64,000 nucleotides of DNA, from contig NZ_CP042412.1 in the NCBI RefSeq assembly GCF_007954505.1, positions 744,001 to 808,000 on the forward strand. Reading direction: 5' to 3'. This DNA comes from Microbacterium sp. CBA3102 (GTDB taxonomy: Bacteria; Actinomycetota; Actinomycetes; Actinomycetales; Microbacteriaceae). Positions 17,164 to 25,831 of this stretch are shown piece after piece; positions within the stretch are counted from its first letter, which is position 1, and each line of letters opens with the position of its first letter. The position numbers and the translations under genes were made by a program. The notes beneath the pieces were generated by a model that was not told where the DNA came from, made no database searches, and saw only the letters and a program-made list of their open reading frames with translations.

Positions 17164-17258
17164 CGGACGATCCTGCCTCCAGCGGGCGCGCGCACGCCGC
17201 CCGATCACCGGCAGAAGGGCAGAGCTCGATCGCCGAGGCTTCGGTGCAGGAACAGACC

Positions 17259-17330
17259 CCTGAAGGAGATCTCACTGAATGAAGGAGTGGATCCAGCGTT
17301 CGCTCCTGCAATTCGCGAGAAGTCCTTCAG
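17259..17330. repeat. Second copy of the palindromic repeat, upstream of the nuclease gene
   Basis: TGAAGGAGATCTCACTGAAT followed by GAAGGAG (17261-17287), then the inverted half CGCTCCTGCAATTCGCGAGA and AGTCCTTCAG to 17330. It aligns in the same orientation with 16222-16292 on the other side of the gene; both copies are followed by AACGCG. The whole gap to rpsN (17164-17477) holds only this repeat, a G-rich tract and the rpsN terminator. Confidence 0.75.
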
Positions 17331-17336
17331 AACGCG

Positions 17337-17420
17337 CGGGGCGGGACAGGAGGGCAGCAGGCAGGAGCGAGGCAGGGAGTGAGGGCAACAGGAGGGAGGG
17401 ATGGATGCAGGGAGGGTGGA
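17337..17420 (+). other. G-rich, mostly purine tract
   Basis: About 85 bp with nine runs of GGG on the plus strand and few T residues, between the repeat and the rpsN terminator. The spacing of the last five runs (17383-17416) allows a G-quadruplex in principle. No coding potential is apparent. Confidence 0.5.
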
Positions 17421-17425
17421 GACGC

Positions 17426-17461
17426 GAAAGGGGCGAGGATCCGAAGATCCTCGCCCCTTTC
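17426..17461 (-). terminator. Intrinsic terminator of the rpmB-rpmG-rpsN operon
   Basis: Perfect 16-bp stem (17426-17441 against 17446-17461) with a CGAA loop, 16 bp past the rpsN stop codon. The stem begins with a short A/T stretch that would give a weak U-run. Confidence 0.8.
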
Positions 17462-17477
17462 GGCTGTCTGCTGAGAC

Positions 17478-17783
17478 TTACCAGCTCGACTTGGTCACGC
17501 CGGGCAGCTCGCCACGGTGTGCCATGTCACGGAAGCGGACACGCGAGATGCCGAACTTCGTGAGGACACCGCGGGGGCGGCCGTCGATGACGTCGCGCGA
17601 ACGCACGCGAGCAGGCGACGCGTTGCGCGGCAGCTTCTGCAGGCCGACGCGTGCGGCCTCGCGGGCCTCGTCGGTGGCGTTCGGGTCGACCAGGGTCTTC
17701 TTCAGCTCGGCGCGACGCTCTGCGTAACGCTCGACGATGACCTTGCGCTGCTCGTTGCGAGCGATCTTGCTCTTCTTAGCCAT
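17478..17783 (-). CDS. rpsN: 30S ribosomal protein S14, zinc-independent type
   Basis: 101 residues, [20 protein letters not shown] start and LPGVTKSSW end. It has no CxxC zinc-ribbon pairs, so this is the long, zinc-free form of S14. It is the last gene of rpmB-rpmG-rpsN, 3 bp after the rpmG stop codon, and is followed by a strong terminator. In actinobacteria such zinc-free copies are often controlled by Zur; a ZnuABC-type importer and Fur/Zur gene are about 14 kb away. Confidence 0.95.
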   Translation of the reverse strand: MAKKSKIARNEQRKVIVERYAERRAELKKTLVDPNATDEAREAARVGLQKLPRNASPARVRSRDVIDGRPRGVLTKFGISRVRFRDMAHRGELPGVTKSSW

Positions 17784-17786
17784 TGA

Positions 17787-17957
17787 TCAACGCTCCTCTC
17801 GGAATTCGACGTGCTGACGGATGACCGGGTCGTACTTCTTGAGCACGAGGCGGTCGGGGGTGTTGCGGCGGTTCTTCTTCGTCACGTAGGTGTAACCCGT
17901 GCCTGCCGTCGAACGCAGCTTGATGATCGGACGTACGTCCTGAGCCTTCTTGGCCAT
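17787..17957 (-). CDS. rpmG: 50S ribosomal protein L33, zinc-independent type
   Basis: 56 residues reading [20 protein letters not shown] then [17 protein letters not shown] and [15 protein letters not shown]. No Cys pairs are present. The ATG overlaps the rpmB stop by 1 bp (TAATG), so translation is probably coupled. Its C-terminal coding sequence (GAGAGGAGC) supplies the ribosome binding site of rpsN. Confidence 0.95.
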   Translation of the reverse strand: MAKKAQDVRPIIKLRSTAGTGYTYVTKKNRRNTPDRLVLKKYDPVIRQHVEFREER

Positions 17958-18193
17958 TAGAGCTTCACACCCTTCGCCTGGAGGTCCTTGACCACGTTCT
18001 CGATGCCGCGGACGTCGATCACCTTGATGCCCTTGGCGGACACGTTGAGCGTGATCTTACGACCGAGCGACGGGACGAAATAGGTCTTCTTCTGCACGTT
18101 CGGGTCGAAGCGGCGCTTCGTCCGGCGGTGCGAGTGCGAGACGTTGTGACCGAAGCCGGGAACAGCTCCGGTCACCTGGCACACTGCTGCCAT
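17957..18193 (-). CDS. rpmB: 50S ribosomal protein L28
   Basis: 78 residues starting [20 protein letters not shown] and ending [10 protein letters not shown]. Only a single Cys (Cys5) remains, so the CxxC zinc pairs of the C+ form are absent. The ATG at 18193 is preceded by AGAAGGAGTCACC. First gene of the three-gene ribosomal operon, with a leader of about 130 nt containing an inverted repeat. Confidence 0.95.
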   Translation of the reverse strand: MAAVCQVTGAVPGFGHNVSHSHRRTKRRFDPNVQKKTYFVPSLGRKITLNVSAKGIKVIDVRGIENVVKDLQAKGVKL

Positions 18194-18302
18194 GATGGTG
18201 ACTCCTTCTATACCGTGAGGCCGGACGGCCCCACCCAAGATCCCTTGTCTGCACGCAACCCGACCCGCCGATCTCTCGGCCGCGGAAGGAGAAGCATGCG
18301 AA

Positions 18303-18324
18303 CTGCGCACAGGAGTGTGCGCAG
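18303..18324. promoter_or_regulatory. Inverted repeat in the rpmB leader / end of alpha-galactosidase gene
   Basis: CTGCGCAC-aggagt-GTGCGCAG, a perfect 8-bp stem with a 6-nt loop. A TAAAAT hexamer at 18332-18337 (minus strand) could be the rpmB -10 element, which would place this hairpin near the start of the rpmB transcript. It could equally be a terminator of the GH36 gene, but no T-run follows. Confidence 0.4.
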
Positions 18325-18353
18325 ACAAAGAGTCATTTTAGCACGGCGGTGAT

Positions 18354-20477
18354 TCAGACTCGGACGGCTTCGATCAGCAGGGCCGCCCCCGGATCCAGCA
18401 GCGGCAACGGCACACCGACGGACTCGAAGAAGGCACCGGATCCCTCCACCCCGGAGTCGATCCACGCGGGGTCAGCAACCTGGTGTCGTGCGACGTTCCC
18501 GAGATCCTCCCGCATCCGCAGGCGATACCGCTGCGTCGCCGGCAGACCGGGGATCCGCGTGCGCGGAGTGAAGCCGTCGACGGACGTACCCAGGCGCACC
18601 CAGGCGTAGACGGCACGCGAGCCGTCGACCGCGACCACACCGTGCAACAGCGTCTGGTCATCGACCTCATCGGCGCGCACCGTAACCCCCGAGTGCAGCA
18701 GCGGACGCAGCTCGCGATACAGCGCCGCCCAACGAGCCAGCGTCGCGCGCTCGGCATCCGTGCAGCGGGTGATGTCCCACTCGATGCCGGCGTGACCGAA
18801 CAGCGCCGTGGTCATGCGGAAGGGCAGCGACGCCGACCGATGGGTCGTCTCGGCGATCGGCGGCCCGACGTGCGAGCCCACGAGTTCGGGAGGGAGGAGG
18901 GTGCCGGTCCACCGCTGGATGAGCTGACGCTCCACGGGATCGTTCGAGTCCGAGGCCCACACGCGCTGTGTGCGCTGCACGACCCCGAGGTCGACACGGG
19001 CGCCGCCACTCGCGCAGGACTCGATCTCCAGAGCGGGATGTCTCCCGCGCAGCGCGTCGAGCAGGGCGTAGAAGGCGGCCGTCTGCGCGTGCACGGACGC
19101 GCGTCTTGTGTGCGGTGAGACGGCCGCGTGCAGGTCGCGGTTGTGATCCCACTTGATGAAGTCGACGCCGATCTCCGAGACCAGGGCGTCGATGCGTTCG
19201 AGCAGGTGAGCGGCCGCGGCGGGGTTGGCGAGGTCGAGCACCTTCTGATGCCGCCACGTGGCCGAGTCCGCCGAGGCCTGGAGCACCCAGTCAGGATGCT
19301 GCGCGGCGAGCTCGGACACCGGGTTCACCATCTCGGGTTCGAACCACAGGCCGAACTGCATCCCGAGCGAATGCACGTGATCCGCGAGAGGTCGGAGGCC
19401 GTCGGGCCACTTGGCATCGTCGATGAACCAATCGCCGAGTCCCGAGCGATCATCGGGTCGTCCGCGGAACCAGCCGTCGTCGAGCACGAAGCGCTCGACG
19501 CCGACGGTTGCCGCGGCCTCGGCGAGCTCGATGATCTTCGCGGGGTCGTGGTCGAAGTAGACCGCCTCCCACGTGTTCAGCACCAGCGGTCGCGGCGTCG
19601 CGGGGTGACCGGGGAACGAGCGCACCGTCCGGTGCAGACGCGACGACACGGAGTCGAGCCCGCTCCCGCCGTAGGTGAGGAACACCCGCGGCGACACGTA
19701 GGTCTCCCCCGCACCCAGTCGGATCTCGCCCGGCAGCAGCAACTCTCCCCCACCGAGAACCGCACCGTGCACTCCGGCACCCTCGGGAAGCCGCTCGACA
19801 CCGACCTCCACGTCGCCGCTCCACGCGACGTGCGCTGTCCACAGCTCGCCACGGCGGAAGCCGAATCCGTCGGTGCCGACCGCGGTCAGATAGGGGGCGT
19901 CGTGGCCGCCGCGACCGCGGCGCAGCTGACGCAGATGCACACCGTGACGCAGGGCACCCCGCTGCGGGCGGCGCTCTCCCGTCCATCGTCCGGTGTGGTC
20001 GAGAATCTCGGTCGCGTGCGCGGGGATCGGCAGCAGGATGCGGGCGGCCAGCAGGTCCAGCGGCACCGCGTCATCGGCGGCTGTGCTCGTGACCGACAGC
20101 TGCGCGGTGAGCACGCCATCGACATCCAGCGCGAGGTCGAGCACGGCGGTGGCCTCGGCCTCGGCATCCGCGAACTCCGCCCGCAGCGATGTCGCCGAGA
20201 CCTCCCACCCGCTCGTCCGCAGCAACGGGGCGCTGTGCAACCCCGCCCTATGCCAGGCGAGCGCCGGTGCACCCGACCATCCGTCGGCTTCGACGGCGAG
20301 CAGTGGGAAGGTGCGCGGAACGTCGAAAGAGCTGAAGGTCACAGCGCCGGTCGATGACGACACGAGAGCGTCTAGGTCGAGCGGGTCGAGCGCCGCTCCC
20401 CAGTGCAGTACCCGGGCGGCCGCCGTGTCGATGACGACACTCACACCGCCCGAGGTCAGGTGGACCGTTTCTGACAT
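18354..20477 (-). CDS. GH36 alpha-galactosidase
   Basis: Hydrolyses terminal alpha-1,6-galactose from melibiose/raffinose-type sugars in the cytoplasm (no signal peptide). 707 residues. An N-terminal beta-supersandwich domain is followed by the TIM barrel with RFVLDDGWF, the nucleophile Asp444 in FIKWDHNRDL, SCASGGARVDLG and the acid/base Asp510 in VWASDSNDPVERQ. The ATG at 20477 has GGAGAG just upstream. It is separated from the upstream binding-protein gene by a strong hairpin, so it is the last, probably less-transcribed gene of the galactoside operon. Confidence 0.92.
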   Translation of the reverse strand: MSETVHLTSGGVSVVIDTAAARVLHWGAALDPLDLDALVSSSTGAVTFSSFDVPRTFPLLAVEADGWSGAPALAWHRAGLHSAPLLRTSGWEVSATSLRAEFADAEAEATAVLDLALDVDGVLTAQLSVTSTAADDAVPLDLLAARILLPIPAHATEILDHTGRWTGERRPQRGALRHGVHLRQLRRGRGGHDAPYLTAVGTDGFGFRRGELWTAHVAWSGDVEVGVERLPEGAGVHGAVLGGGELLLPGEIRLGAGETYVSPRVFLTYGGSGLDSVSSRLHRTVRSFPGHPATPRPLVLNTWEAVYFDHDPAKIIELAEAAATVGVERFVLDDGWFRGRPDDRSGLGDWFIDDAKWPDGLRPLADHVHSLGMQFGLWFEPEMVNPVSELAAQHPDWVLQASADSATWRHQKVLDLANPAAAAHLLERIDALVSEIGVDFIKWDHNRDLHAAVSPHTRRASVHAQTAAFYALLDALRGRHPALEIESCASGGARVDLGVVQRTQRVWASDSNDPVERQLIQRWTGTLLPPELVGSHVGPPIAETTHRSASLPFRMTTALFGHAGIEWDITRCTDAERATLARWAALYRELRPLLHSGVTVRADEVDDQTLLHGVVAVDGSRAVYAWVRLGTSVDGFTPRTRIPGLPATQRYRLRMREDLGNVARHQVADPAWIDSGVEGSGAFFESVGVPLPLLDPGAALLIEAVRV

Positions 20478-20496
20478 GTCTCTCCAGACGCGAAGA

Positions 20497-20531
20497 GGAG
20501 GCCCGCCCCGTGCGAACGGGGGCGGGCCTCC
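20497..20531 (-). promoter_or_regulatory. Intercistronic hairpin between binding-protein and alpha-galactosidase genes
   Basis: GGAGGCCCGCCCCGT (20497-20511) pairs with 20516-20531 with one bulged G and a GCGA loop. It lies 8 bp after the binding-protein stop codon and just before the GH36 ribosome binding site. It may stabilise the upstream mRNA and partly terminate before GH36. Confidence 0.65.
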
Positions 20532-20538
20532 GAGGGTA

Positions 20539-21870
20539 TTACTCCTTGACGGGGATCGACGCCGCCTTGAGCGCGTCGACGGTCGCCGTCTGGCCCTTCT
20601 CGATCGCGTCGAGCAGGGTTCCGCTGCCGCTGACAGCAGCCTTGAAGCCGTCCGAGATGTCCGCATAGGTCTGGGTCATGGTCGGACCCCACGCGAAGTC
20701 GGGGGAGACCTGGGTGGCGGCATCGGCAAAGATGTCGTAGATCTTCTGCCCGCCGTAGAACTCCACGCCCTCACTGAAAACCGGCAAAGCGAGTCCCGCC
20801 GTCGTGGCGGGATAGAGGTTGGCCGCGTCGGCGAGCGCAGTCAGCGCCTCATCCGACGTGTTGAGCCACAGCGCGAACGTGGTCGCCTCGTAGAGGTGTT
20901 CGCTGCCCTTGAGCACGGCGGTCGAGGATCCACCCCAGTTCCCGGCCGCGGTCCCGCCGTCCTTCCACTGCGGGAGCGGAGCGACCGCCCACGAGCCCGC
21001 GGTGTCGGGGGCACCGCTGGAGATGGAGTTGGCACCCCACACCGCGGAGTTCCAGGTCCAGACTTCGCCCGAGTTGTAGGCGTTGTTCCACTCGTCGGTC
21101 CAGGCGGGCACCGTCGCGACGAGGTCGTCGTCGAGCATGCCCTGCCAGAAGTCCGCGACCGTGGTCGTGGCGTCGTCTGCGAGCGTGACGGTCCAGCCCT
21201 CGTCGTCGCTCGCGAACCATTGGGCGCCGTCCTGCCACGCGAAGCCGGCGAACTGGTTGATGTCCGACTGTGAGAAGTTGGTGATGTAGCCGCCGAGGTC
21301 GCGGATCTTCACGGCGGCCTCACGGTACTCGTCCCAGGTGGTGGGGATGGCGATGCCGTTCTGCTCGAACAGGTCGGCGCGGTAGAACAGCGCCATGGGC
21401 CCGGTGTCCTGCGGAACGCCGTACACACCGTCGGTGCCGAGCGTCACCTGCCCCCAGGCCCAGTCGACGAACTGATCCTCGGCTGCGACGACATCTGCGC
21501 ACGCACTGAGATCCTCGAGGCCGTCCTGCACGAGGAAGTTCGGCAGAGCGTCGTACTCGATCTGTCCGAGGTCGGGGGCGTCGCCGGCCTTTATCTGGTT
21601 GAAGAAGTTCTGATACGTGCCGCCGTTGCCGTTGGGTCCGGTCTGCACCTTCACCTGGATCTCGGGGTTGGCATCGTTCCAGATCTTCACGACGTCTTCG
21701 ATGCCGGGGATCCAGGAGGTGAACTCGAGCGTGACGTCACCGTCGGCCGGGGTGCAGGAAGCTGCGGCGTCGCCGCCTCCGGTGCTGTCTCCGCCGCCGG
21801 CGGAGCAGCCTGCGAGCGCGAACGCCGAGATGGCGATGACGGCCGCTGCCTTCTTCTTCGAATGCTGCAT
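20539..21870 (-). CDS. Sugar ABC transporter substrate-binding lipoprotein (galactoside cluster)
   Basis: 443 residues of the type I extracellular solute-binding family. Lipoprotein signal with lipobox LAGC (Cys21 counting from MQHSKK), then a Gly/Ser-rich linker. Contains aromatic-rich motifs such as GNWGGSSTAVLKGSEH typical of oligosaccharide-binding proteins. The ATG at 21870 is preferred because AAAGGG lies 6 nt upstream; an ATG 15 nt upstream overlaps this ribosome binding site. Its genome neighbours (GH42, GH36) suggest alpha/beta-galactosides as ligands. Confidence 0.87.
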   Translation of the reverse strand: MQHSKKKAAAVIAISAFALAGCSAGGGDSTGGGDAAASCTPADGDVTLEFTSWIPGIEDVVKIWNDANPEIQVKVQTGPNGNGGTYQNFFNQIKAGDAPDLGQIEYDALPNFLVQDGLEDLSACADVVAAEDQFVDWAWGQVTLGTDGVYGVPQDTGPMALFYRADLFEQNGIAIPTTWDEYREAAVKIRDLGGYITNFSQSDINQFAGFAWQDGAQWFASDDEGWTVTLADDATTTVADFWQGMLDDDLVATVPAWTDEWNNAYNSGEVWTWNSAVWGANSISSGAPDTAGSWAVAPLPQWKDGGTAAGNWGGSSTAVLKGSEHLYEATTFALWLNTSDEALTALADAANLYPATTAGLALPVFSEGVEFYGGQKIYDIFADAATQVSPDFAWGPTMTQTYADISDGFKAAVSGSGTLLDAIEKGQTATVDALKAASIPVKE

Positions 21871-21945
21871 TTCGATCCCTTTCATGGATGCGATGGGGTG
21901 ATGCGGGGATGGAGCGTCACGCGGGAGATCCGGGTGACGACCTGC

Positions 21946-22830
21946 TCACTTCAGGGCGCCGGCGCCCAGTCCGTTGCGCCAGAAGCGCTGGAGCAGGAGG
22001 AATGTCACGATCAGCGGGATGACCGACAGCAGGGCGCCGATCAGGACGAGACCGCGGAGTTCGGGGAGCTGGTTCAGCTGGTTGTTCCAGTTGTAGAGGC
22101 CGAAGACGACGGGGAAGAGCTCTTCACTGCGCAGCATGATCATCGGCAGGAAGAAGTTGTTCCAGATGGCCACGAACTGGAAGAGGAACATCGTCACCAG
22201 AGCCGGGGTCATCAGACGGATGCTGACAGTGAAGAAGGTGCGGATCTCTCCCGCCCCGTCGAGGCGGCTCGCCTCGAGGAGTTCGTCCGCCACCGAGGAG
22301 GCCGCGAAGATGCGCGCGAGGTAGACGCCGAACGGGCTCACGATCGAGGGGAGGAAGACCGACCAGAACGTGTTGGTCAGCTGCGCTTGGCTGAAGATCA
22401 GGAACAGCGGCAGCGCGAGAGCCGTCGCGGGGACGAGCACTCCTCCCAGCACGATGTCGAACAGCAGGTCGCGGCCGGGAAAGCGGTACTTGGCGAGCGC
22501 GTAGCCCGCCATGGCCGCCAGAAGCGTGGCGATGGCTCCGCCGAGAGCGGCGTAGAGCATCGAGTTGCCCAGCCAGCGCAGGTACACGCCGTCCCGGTAG
22601 GTGAACAGCTCAGCGATGTTGTCGAAGAGGTGGAAGTCGGCGAACCACAGCGGTGCGGTGGTGAGGATGTCGCCGGTCTCCTTGCTGGAGGCGACCAGCA
22701 GCCACCACAGCGGAAGCAGGAAGTAGACCGTGAACACGGCCATGATCAGCATGGCACCCGTGCGGGAGATGCCCGATTCCCGAGCGGTGCTGCGGCGCCG
22801 GCCGGGCGCGACGATCGACGCGGTGGTCAT
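21946..22830 (-). CDS. Sugar ABC transporter permease, MalG type (galactoside cluster)
   Basis: 294 residues with six predicted membrane segments. The cytoplasmic EAA loop is present as ELLEASRLDGAGEIRTFFTVSIRLMTPA (motif EASRLDGAG). Start ATG overlaps the upstream permease stop (ATGA). Forms the membrane channel with the upstream permease; the ATPase is not in this operon, so a shared MsiK-type ATPase encoded elsewhere probably energises it. Confidence 0.88.
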   Translation of the reverse strand: MTTASIVAPGRRRSTARESGISRTGAMLIMAVFTVYFLLPLWWLLVASSKETGDILTTAPLWFADFHLFDNIAELFTYRDGVYLRWLGNSMLYAALGGAIATLLAAMAGYALAKYRFPGRDLLFDIVLGGVLVPATALALPLFLIFSQAQLTNTFWSVFLPSIVSPFGVYLARIFAASSVADELLEASRLDGAGEIRTFFTVSIRLMTPALVTMFLFQFVAIWNNFFLPMIMLRSEELFPVVFGLYNWNNQLNQLPELRGLVLIGALLSVIPLIVTFLLLQRFWRNGLGAGALK

Positions 22831-23753
22831 GCGTTCTGCTCCTTGCGCTGCATGTACTTCATGAACCCGAACGACAGCACGAACGTCGTCACGGCGAGCA
22901 CGACCGAGAAGGCAGCCGCCAGGTTGGTGTTCGGGATGGACGCCGTGGCGTACACGGTCATGTTCGGGGTGAAGGTGCTGGTCACGGCCGAACTGAACGA
23001 GCGGAACACCTGGGGTTCGGCGAGCAATTGCAGGGTGCCGATGATCGAGAAGATCGCGGTCATCACGATCGCGGGCCGCACCAGCGGGATCTTGATCGAC
23101 CAGGCGATCCGCCATTGGCTGGCACCGTCGAGACGGGCCGCTTCGTAGAGCTCCTGCGGGATCGACAGCAGTGCCGAGTAGATGATCAGCATGTTGTACC
23201 CGACATAGACCCAGGTCACGACGTTCGCGATCGACCACAGGACCAGGTCGGCGCCGAGGAAGTCGATGTTCTTGGTGATCGCGGTGAAGGGCGAGAGGTT
23301 GGGCGAGAAGAGCGAGCCCCACATGATCGCGGCGATCACACCCGGCACCGCGTAGGGCACGAAGAACGCCAGACGGAAGAAGCGCTTCCCGCGCACGAGA
23401 GGCGAGTCCAGCAGCAGGGCGAACAGCAGGGCGAGGCCCAGCATGACGGGCACCTGCACGACACCGAACAGCAGCATGCGCCCCATCGAGCTCCAGAAGG
23501 CCTCGTTCTGGAAGACGAGCATGTACTGCGTGAGGCCTCCGAACACCTGCTCGGCCTTGCCGAAGGTGCCGTCGCGTTCGACGACGAGCAGGGACTGCCA
23601 GAACGCGTAGGCGATCGGCACGACGTAGAACAGTGCGAACAGAACGCCGAACGGCACGATCAAGAAGGCGATTGCCCCCTTGTGCGGGACGCGCCGGCGG
23701 GCTCGCGCCGCGGCGGGCGCAGAGACCGCCGAGGCGGTGAGCGTGGTGGTCAT
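22827..23753 (-). CDS. Sugar ABC transporter permease, MalF type (galactoside cluster)
   Basis: 308 residues, six membrane segments after a basic N-terminus (AAARARRRVPHKG). EAA loop ELYEAARLDGASQWRIAWSI. Start ATG overlaps the GH42 stop codon by 4 bp. Partner of the MalG-type permease that follows. Confidence 0.88.
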   Translation of the reverse strand: MTTTLTASAVSAPAAARARRRVPHKGAIAFLIVPFGVLFALFYVVPIAYAFWQSLLVVERDGTFGKAEQVFGGLTQYMLVFQNEAFWSSMGRMLLFGVVQVPVMLGLALLFALLLDSPLVRGKRFFRLAFFVPYAVPGVIAAIMWGSLFSPNLSPFTAITKNIDFLGADLVLWSIANVVTWVYVGYNMLIIYSALLSIPQELYEAARLDGASQWRIAWSIKIPLVRPAIVMTAIFSIIGTLQLLAEPQVFRSFSSAVTSTFTPNMTVYATASIPNTNLAAAFSVVLAVTTFVLSFGFMKYMQRKEQNA

Positions 23754-25759
23754 ACATCCTCCTTGATGATGCGGACCGCTCCGGCCGGCACGATGCCGGT
23801 GGCGGGGGCGTCCGTGACGAACTCATGACCGGACGCCGTGACCTCGGCGTCGATCGACCCGTGATTGACGACGAACAGGAAGCTGCCGGTGTCCCCGACC
23901 CGTCGGACGATCTCGACGTCCGGCCCCGCGCCCGGCGCCCGTGCGGCACCGGCGGCGACGGCGATCCGCGTCATCAGCCCGGCGTAGTCCGCTCGCGAGA
24001 GCTGGGTGGAGAGGAACCAGGCCGCGCCGTCGCCGGCCGCCCGCCGCGTGATCGCCGGACCTCCGGCAGCGGGGCCGTCGACGAACGATGCGACCACCTC
24101 GGCGTCGGTCGCCGCGAGCCGCTCGCTCCAGACGGTGCCCGTCGTGCCGTCGGTGAGGGTGACGACCTCGCCCGGGCGCAGCGGAGCGAACTCCTCGGAG
24201 CGGATGCCCAGCAGATCGCGGAACGCCCCCGGATACCCGCCGGTGCGCACGCGATCCTCTTCGTCGACGATGCCGCTGAAGAAGGTGATGAGCGCGACGG
24301 CACCGCCCTCGACCGCGCGTGCGATGGCCGCTGCGTCCGCATCGCTGAGGAGGTGCAGGGCCGGCACGATGAGCAGACGGTAGCCGTCGAGGTCGCCGCC
24401 GGGGCGCACGACGTCGGTGGTCAGACCCGCATCCGACAGCGCCGCGTGAGCCGCATGCACCTGTCCGAGGTAGGTCAGCGCCTCGCTCGGACGCCCTTCG
24501 TTCTCGGACGCCCACCAGCTCTCCCACGAGAAGAGCAGCGCGGTGTCCGCGACGACTCGGGTACCGGCGACCTCACCGAGGCGATCGAGCAGGCCACCCA
24601 GTTCGACGACCTCACGCCACTGGTTCGAGTCCTCACCGGCGTGGGGAACCAGGGCGGTGTGGAACTTCTCCGCACCCTGCGTCGAAGCCCGCCATTGGAA
24701 GAAGCAGATCCCGTCGGCACCGCGAGCGAGGTGGGAGGCGATGTTGCGCCGCATCTCCCCCGGCGACTTGGCGAGGTTGTACGGCTGCCAGTTCACCGCA
24801 CCCGTCGACGTCTCCATCAGTAGCCAGGGCTCCCCCTGCGCGAGGCCGCGCGTGAGGTCGGCAGCGAACGAGAGCTCCCCGCGGGCGTCGTCGAGACGGC
24901 GGTCGAGATAGTGGTCGTTGGCGATCAGATCCATGTCCCCCGCCCAGGTCCAGTAGTCGAGGTTGCGAATGTGCGCGGTGACCATGAAATTCGTCGTGAC
25001 CGGAATGCTGCTCCGCTCCCGCAGGATCGCGGCCTCCGCCCGGTACAGCGCGAGCTGCTCGTCGGAGCTGAACCGCTGGAAGTCGATCATCTGCCCGGGG
25101 TTGCGCAGGGACAGGGCCTGCGCGGGCGGACGCACGTCCTCGAAGTCGCTGTACCGCTGGCTCCAGAACGTCGTCCCCCATGCGCGGTTCAGCGCGTCGA
25201 TGTCGTCGTAGCGCTCACGCAGCCAGACACGGAACGCTTCGGCGCTCACGTCGCAGTAGCAGAGCGCGTTGTGACAGCCCAGTTCGTTCGACACGTGCCA
25301 CAGCGACACCGCGGGGTGATCGCCGTAGCGCTCGACCACTTTCGTCACGACGTCGGCGGCATAGGCGCGAAAGAGCGGAGAGCTCGGGCAGTACCCTTGG
25401 CGACCGCCCTGCTGGAACACAGTGCCGTCCACGCCGACGGGAAGCATCTCGGGGTGGCGAGCCGTGACCCACGGGGCGGGCGAGGCCGTGCCGGTGCCGA
25501 GGTTGATGCGGATCCCGCTCGCGTGCAGAAGACCGATGATCTCGTCCAGCGCGCTGAAGTCCCAGACGCCCGGTGCCGGGTTGATCGACGACCAGCCGAA
25601 GATGTTGATTGCGACGAGGCCGACGCCCGCCTGCGTCATGAGGCGCACGTCCTCGGGCCACACGCTACGGTCCCACTGCTCGGGATTGTAGTCGCATCCG
25701 AACACGAGGCCGCGCCCTGCGGAGAGGGCGGCGATGCGGTCAGACACGGCGGCGGCCAT
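23750..25759 (-). CDS. GH42 beta-galactosidase
   Basis: Cytoplasmic beta-galactosidase, 669 residues. TIM-barrel start GCDYNPEQWDRSVWPED; acid/base Glu159 in WHVSNELGCH; nucleophile Glu316 in LLMETSTGAVNW; Cys124, Cys162, Cys167 and Cys169 (in GYCPSSP and GCHNALCYC) form the metal-binding cluster typical of GH42. The remainder gives the trimerisation and beta-sandwich domains. AAAGGAG lies 9 nt before the ATG. First gene of the operon and directly behind two LacI-type operators. Confidence 0.93.
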   Translation of the reverse strand: MAAAVSDRIAALSAGRGLVFGCDYNPEQWDRSVWPEDVRLMTQAGVGLVAINIFGWSSINPAPGVWDFSALDEIIGLLHASGIRINLGTGTASPAPWVTARHPEMLPVGVDGTVFQQGGRQGYCPSSPLFRAYAADVVTKVVERYGDHPAVSLWHVSNELGCHNALCYCDVSAEAFRVWLRERYDDIDALNRAWGTTFWSQRYSDFEDVRPPAQALSLRNPGQMIDFQRFSSDEQLALYRAEAAILRERSSIPVTTNFMVTAHIRNLDYWTWAGDMDLIANDHYLDRRLDDARGELSFAADLTRGLAQGEPWLLMETSTGAVNWQPYNLAKSPGEMRRNIASHLARGADGICFFQWRASTQGAEKFHTALVPHAGEDSNQWREVVELGGLLDRLGEVAGTRVVADTALLFSWESWWASENEGRPSEALTYLGQVHAAHAALSDAGLTTDVVRPGGDLDGYRLLIVPALHLLSDADAAAIARAVEGGAVALITFFSGIVDEEDRVRTGGYPGAFRDLLGIRSEEFAPLRPGEVVTLTDGTTGTVWSERLAATDAEVVASFVDGPAAGGPAITRRAAGDGAAWFLSTQLSRADYAGLMTRIAVAAGAARAPGAGPDVEIVRRVGDTGSFLFVVNHGSIDAEVTASGHEFVTDAPATGIVPAGAVRIIKEDV

Positions 25760-25784
25760 ACGATGACGCTCCTTTGCGACGATG

Positions 25785-25798
25785 TGTGCACGTGCACA
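25785..25798. promoter_or_regulatory. LacI-family operator 1 of the galactoside cluster
   Basis: Perfect 14-bp palindrome TGTGCACGTGCACA, 26 bp upstream of the GH42 start. Its centre is 47 bp from that of a second, nearly identical site, a spacing compatible with cooperative binding or DNA looping. Confidence 0.75.
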
Positions 25799-25831
25799 GA
25801 ATCAGTCGCGGAAACACTGATCGGGATTTTC

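Noticed and set aside
16204..17382. 392-codon plus-strand open frame across the repeat-nuclease region
   Set aside because: Reads through the repeats and antisense to the DUF559 gene; no recognisable motif.
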